Source: Xiphydria camelus (lineage: Eukaryota; Arthropoda; Insecta; Hymenoptera; Xiphydriidae). From it: 64,000 nucleotides of DNA. Positions 59,850 to 64,000 of the stretch are shown here, one piece after another. The stretch covers positions 1,247,501 to 1,311,500 of the forward strand of contig OY783193.1 of assembly GCA_963678675.1 (NCBI GenBank), written 5' to 3'. The notes beneath the pieces were generated by a model, which did no database searches, was not told where the DNA came from, and was given only the letters and a program-made list of their open reading frames with translations. The position numbers were made by a program, and so were the translations under genes. Position 1 is the first letter of the stretch. Each line of letters opens with the position of its first letter.

Positions 59850-62800
59850 GTACAGAGGGAAAGAGGAAAGGAGACCAGTCCCCGCGTCCGACAGGAGACA
59901 CGATGAGTTGCAGGCGGCCGAGGCGTACCGCGCGCGCGCGCGCGAGGGAGAGCTCTGCGCAAATTCTTTATTATTTTATTACCGGGACCACTGCGCGGCC
60001 GCCGCGATGCGACGGTGTCTCGCGCGCCCGTCCATCGCGCGACGTCGTCCTCGATAGGCCAGCGCGCGACGTATGATCTCGGTAATTAACTCGAGCGAGT
60101 GCCGGGAACGCGTATCGCTCTCGACGGGTTTACGAGCGCTCGAGTACGACGCTCGACGAAATTGACGGGGAAGGATGCGTTTTGTGGAAGCGTCGATGCT
60201 ATTGCTCGCGAATTTTTTTTTTCGTATCAATTCGAACGATAAGAGTGGGAGAGACGGATCGTCGATTTTTCTCGTTCCCTCGAAAAATTCGTTCCGACGT
60301 TGCGACAGTCTGATTACCGATCGCGCCGGGACGCAGCGCCGAGAGAGATAGGGACGAAAGTGTGGTTGACGATGTCAGTCGCCCCCGACCGACTAATATT
60401 TCCTTCTTTTGTTACGTGTTTCGCGGCAATTTGCAGCCTCCGCTGCTCGCAACCATATTTCGGGCTGATTATTCGGGGCGGCGGTGGAGTGACATCGTCG
60501 GGCGGATTAAAATGCTGCAAGGGGGGGGGGAGAGGTAGAGCAGGCTACGAGGAGTGGGATGCGAGACGTCACCCCGAGGGCCGGTGGGGGCTCGTTCGGT
60601 TGCTTGTACCTCCTTGCGCGTCGGCGAGCTCGCGTATACCTATAGGATATAATATATATACAGATATAGTATACGCCGCTCGTTGCGTTCCGGTTTCGTT
60701 TCGCATTTTTTCCCGGCAATTAATCCGCGTCCTTCTTACGCGCGAATCGCGCCGCGAAACGGAGAACGAGTAGAAGCCCCTAGAAGCAAGGAAAATTGTC
60801 GCGAGGGAGGCTCGTTTGACTATGAAAATTGCAGATCTTTCTGGGGGGAAAACAAATATATACCACAGACACATCGTTCTCATGGAATTTCGAAAAACAA
60901 ATCATCCTTCGCTCGGATAAATTCGTCGAGCTTGATCGTCACGCTCCGTCGGTTAGTCGCGAGGCGGTCAAGATTATCGATGCAAAGCGAAGTTCGCGGG
61001 AAGAGCGGAACGAATGAAGAAATAAAAACAAAGACGCGTCACACCTGCACGCCCGAGCAAATCACGCGCGCGGGCGAAAAAAGTACGCGCGCACCCCGGA
61101 TATCGGGAGATTCGAGATACCGCATCCTTTTCCCGAATCCCGCGCGCGCTACGATCGCCGGGAATTCACGAGCGGAGGCCGCGCGAGTTATCTACGAGGC
61201 AGGAGGTGCGCTCGACTGAAAGCCGGAGGGCATAAAGATGTCATCGCGCGAGGGAAGGTCCGCAGAGGCGGGCGGGGAGGTGGCGCGAGGGGATCGAGGT
61301 CCGCCAATGAGGGGGGTGGAGGGCGGCGGAGGCAAAGGGTCGGCTGTTAGCGCGTTTTACGGCGGCATTACGCTTCTCTTTAAATGACGCACGCAAAGTG
61401 CTCCCTCCTCCTCGCTCCTCGGCGGGAGCTCGGCGGGCCGTGGACCCGATCGTCCTCTCCGCGCGCGTCCCTCTGCGATCCTTCGCGCGGCCTCGTTCCG
61501 CGACCAGTCTTCTCCTCCGCGCGCGCGGCCGCATCCCGACGACCGTTCCTTATCTTCGCATTTCGCTCGGGAGGAACCTGCGGTGCGACGAGCGACCGCG
61601 CGCGACGAAACCGCCGGGGCGAGGATCGACGATTTCGAGAACCGGCGAACGCGACGGTTTCCTTTTTCCCCCCTCGCCGCGTTTTTCTCGTCTCGTTCGA
61701 GAGGCGAGTGACTCCTCGCAATCTCAATCACGAGGAAGAGAGGGGGGGGGGGGAGATTCAGAGTGCGTCCTCCTTTTTCTCCGCCTCGATTCCTTCGCTT
61801 TTACAGCGATCATAAATTATACGGCGCGCTATAAAGATTGCTCTCGCGTGTACCGGTATATGTATGTATCGCTTTGCCGCGAACATTGAAACGGCTAATT
61901 TTTAACGACAATGCGCCGCGTTCACTCCTCTCGCGACCTCTGCGACGAGTGGCAACGGCAACGCGTCAGCCATCTCCGCGCTCGCTTGTTATCCGCCGAC
62001 ATCAGCTGGGGAGTGAAAAGAGGACGGGACAGGTCGGACATAGCAGGTCCCGGAGAACGCGCGGCGGCGCGGCGCAGGGAGGTAAGTCCGTTTCGCCACC
62101 GGCGGTCCGTTAGCCCGTTGGATTTCGCATCGACAGATATTTAAATGAATATTCCTCCATTGTTAGGACTCCTCTTTGAAATCAAAGCAGAAGGCACACG
62201 GGGGTTCATTTAGACGGTCCGCCGATATCCTACGGTTCGAGCACAGATTTCCTGTCATATCGAAACGAGGGGCGAGCGAGGGAGGGGGAGTTTGACTTGC
62301 GAGCGAGACAGACGCGAGGAGTGAGAGAGGAAGGGGGGCGCGGTTGTCTCTTGACGACCGTGTTGTCATACACACTCCTCCCCCGCTTCGACGGACCGGA
62401 GAGCAAACAGTCAGATATTACGGGATTCCCTTTTATTCTTTTACTTCGACCCTCCCGCCGCGTACGTCCCTTTTCTCCTCGGGCGCGAATGCCGGGGGTG
62501 GAAGAGGAGAGAAAGGATGAACGACGGAGGGAGGGAGGAAGAAATTAAATCTCGCCGAGGACTGCTCGATTCTCGCGTCTTTTTCGTCCGAAAGAGAGAC
62601 CGATAAGTTATCGCGTTGGATCGAGAATGACGGAATTCCTCCCACGTGTCTATCGTAAGAAAAAAATCAGAACGCCCCGCGCCAGCAGTGGCGAAAGGGG
62701 GCAATCGACCGGCAGCGGACGTGCGCGCGCGTGCACTCCTCGGAAAGGGATGCGGGAGGGGGCGCGGGGGAAAAAATAGGAGCGGAAGAAGCAGAAGCCA

Positions 62801-64000
62801 CACGCCGCTTAAATTTCCCTCCTATATACCCGTTAAAATTTATTCTCGCGCCATTATCGCGGCCATTCAATAAAATACATAAGACGAAGGCGTCTCTTCG
62901 AGAGCCTCAATGCACCCCTCCGGTGAGTGTTTTCATTCATCATTCACATTTTGTGGTAACGTCGCTTTCACGTCGCCCGCATCGCCGCTCAGCGGCAGCA
63001 TCAGCGGCGCGGGCGAGACGCCGCCCGCGCGCGCGAGTATCACTTTTGTGAGGAGGGAGGCGAATTGATAGGCTGTCAGTAATTTCTATGCCCTGACCCT
63101 TTATTGTAGCGACGCCGGGAGTTGGGGACACTCCTCGCGCGACGCGGCACCCCGAGTTCGTCGCCGAACGACAGGCGTCGCGCGACGACTCGACGGGTTG
63201 CTCGATTCGTACCAACGAGGCGAGGAATTTAGGCGAAATCGCGGGGCCGCGTTCACGCGGGGCATTTTCGACGTTACGAGGGTATTTAACCACGATTTCG
63301 TTGAATTTAGGAAAACTTTCGTCGGTGTACCGCCACTTCTCCCAGACGGAAATATTTATATGGTTTGTACACAGTCCACATGCATGGATTTAGTCCATAT
63401 GGATTATATTATATATGATTTCTATATAAGCAAAATAGCTATAGAAACTTGTTTATATAATTCCTTGACTTTTTCCGGTTTTTTTCCTAATTTTTTCCTC
63501 TGACTCTTTCAGATATAGTTGTAATCATTTCTGATATTTTTTATTAATATTAAGAATTTTATATAATCGAATCAACAAAACCATGGATAATCATAACAGA
63601 AGAACACGAGGTTGCGAAGAGGTTTACACGCTGAGAAAGAGTAACGTAGATAGTAAACACCCTAATTCTAGTCGATGTAATACACACGCGCTACTACTGG
63701 AGATATCTGAAGCAGCAGCGCGAACTGCATCGTAAAATGTATTATATCAACGATGAAATTTCGAAAAATGAACTCCACTACAATTAAAATTTCCAGTAAA
63801 AATCCAAAATTCTCTAACATTTTCCTTACAAATCCAATTTGCTGACATTTCTCGATTTCCCAATTTTCCAAGTATGAAGCCACGCCGATAAACTATAATA
63901 TATAGATTACTCGAATCTTTCAAATCTTTGTATAATCCATCAAGTTTATCTCGTCGGGTTCGACCTTGGCGACGGTTACACGTCGCGATGCATCCTCAAC
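55276..64000. other. No gene recognised; GC-rich DNA and a few AT-rich islands
   Basis: AT-rich stretches at 56550-56850, 58640-59090 and 63380-63900 begin or end with CTGAGAGAAAAA-like words resembling MITE termini, but clear paired arms were not traced. The remaining CpG-rich DNA yields Arg- and Ser-rich frames with no recognisable domain. Confidence 0.4.
59814..59846. repeat. (GA)n microsatellite
   Basis: A short GA run in CpG-rich DNA. A similar CT run lies at about 56250-56278. Confidence 0.95.

Overview
The window is eukaryotic and almost certainly insect, most likely a hymenopteran and probably an ant. GC-rich, CpG-dense DNA alternates with AT-rich islands. Spliced genes use GT-AG introns, microsatellites of the (CT)n/(GA)n type are common, and short foldback (MITE-like) DNA elements and a dead mariner fragment are scattered through the sequence. 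The species call is inference; the insect gene content is seen directly.

Only one gene can be supported strongly: a teashirt/tiptop (tsh/tio) zinc-finger transcription factor on the minus strand. Its 3.6-kb terminal coding exon is at 25689-22098. An internal coding exon is at 29234-28991. They are joined by a 3.3-kb intron whose GT-AG borders match in phase, giving a junction codon for Arg. The internal exon also begins at a splice acceptor, so at least one more 5' exon exists; I did not find it here. Much of the DNA above 29.2 kb may therefore be upstream intron. The gene encodes four C2H2 fingers, an extra degenerate C2HC finger, a PLDLS CtBP-binding motif and a basic conserved block. This fits a homeotic/segment-identity repressor of the Tsh family with the additional C-terminal finger known from Tiptop.

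The rest is gene-poor and populated by mobile DNA. The most striking piece is a 4.8-kb element at 13307-18091. It has inverted terminal repeats of about 680-690 bp, a possible TAA target duplication, and an AT-rich core holding a small acidic ORF with a plausible short intron and poly(A) signal. Small foldback elements fall into at least six families, several with two to four copies in the window. One element is inserted into another at 1731-1979, and a foldback at 27260-27735 is split by a MITE. A frameshifted, stop-ridden mariner transposase fragment lies at about 31003-31305. Long microsatellites lie at 11743-11797, 28387-28468 and 55094-55226. AT-rich, homeodomain-site-rich islands in otherwise GC-rich flanks (for example 2640-3010, 9850-10200, 12340-13010 and 51360-51490) are candidate tsh regulatory elements, but that is inference only.

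No tRNA, rRNA, CRISPR or viral gene was recognised. Most other open frames arise in GC-rich or microsatellite DNA, or lie antisense to the tsh exon, and were left out.
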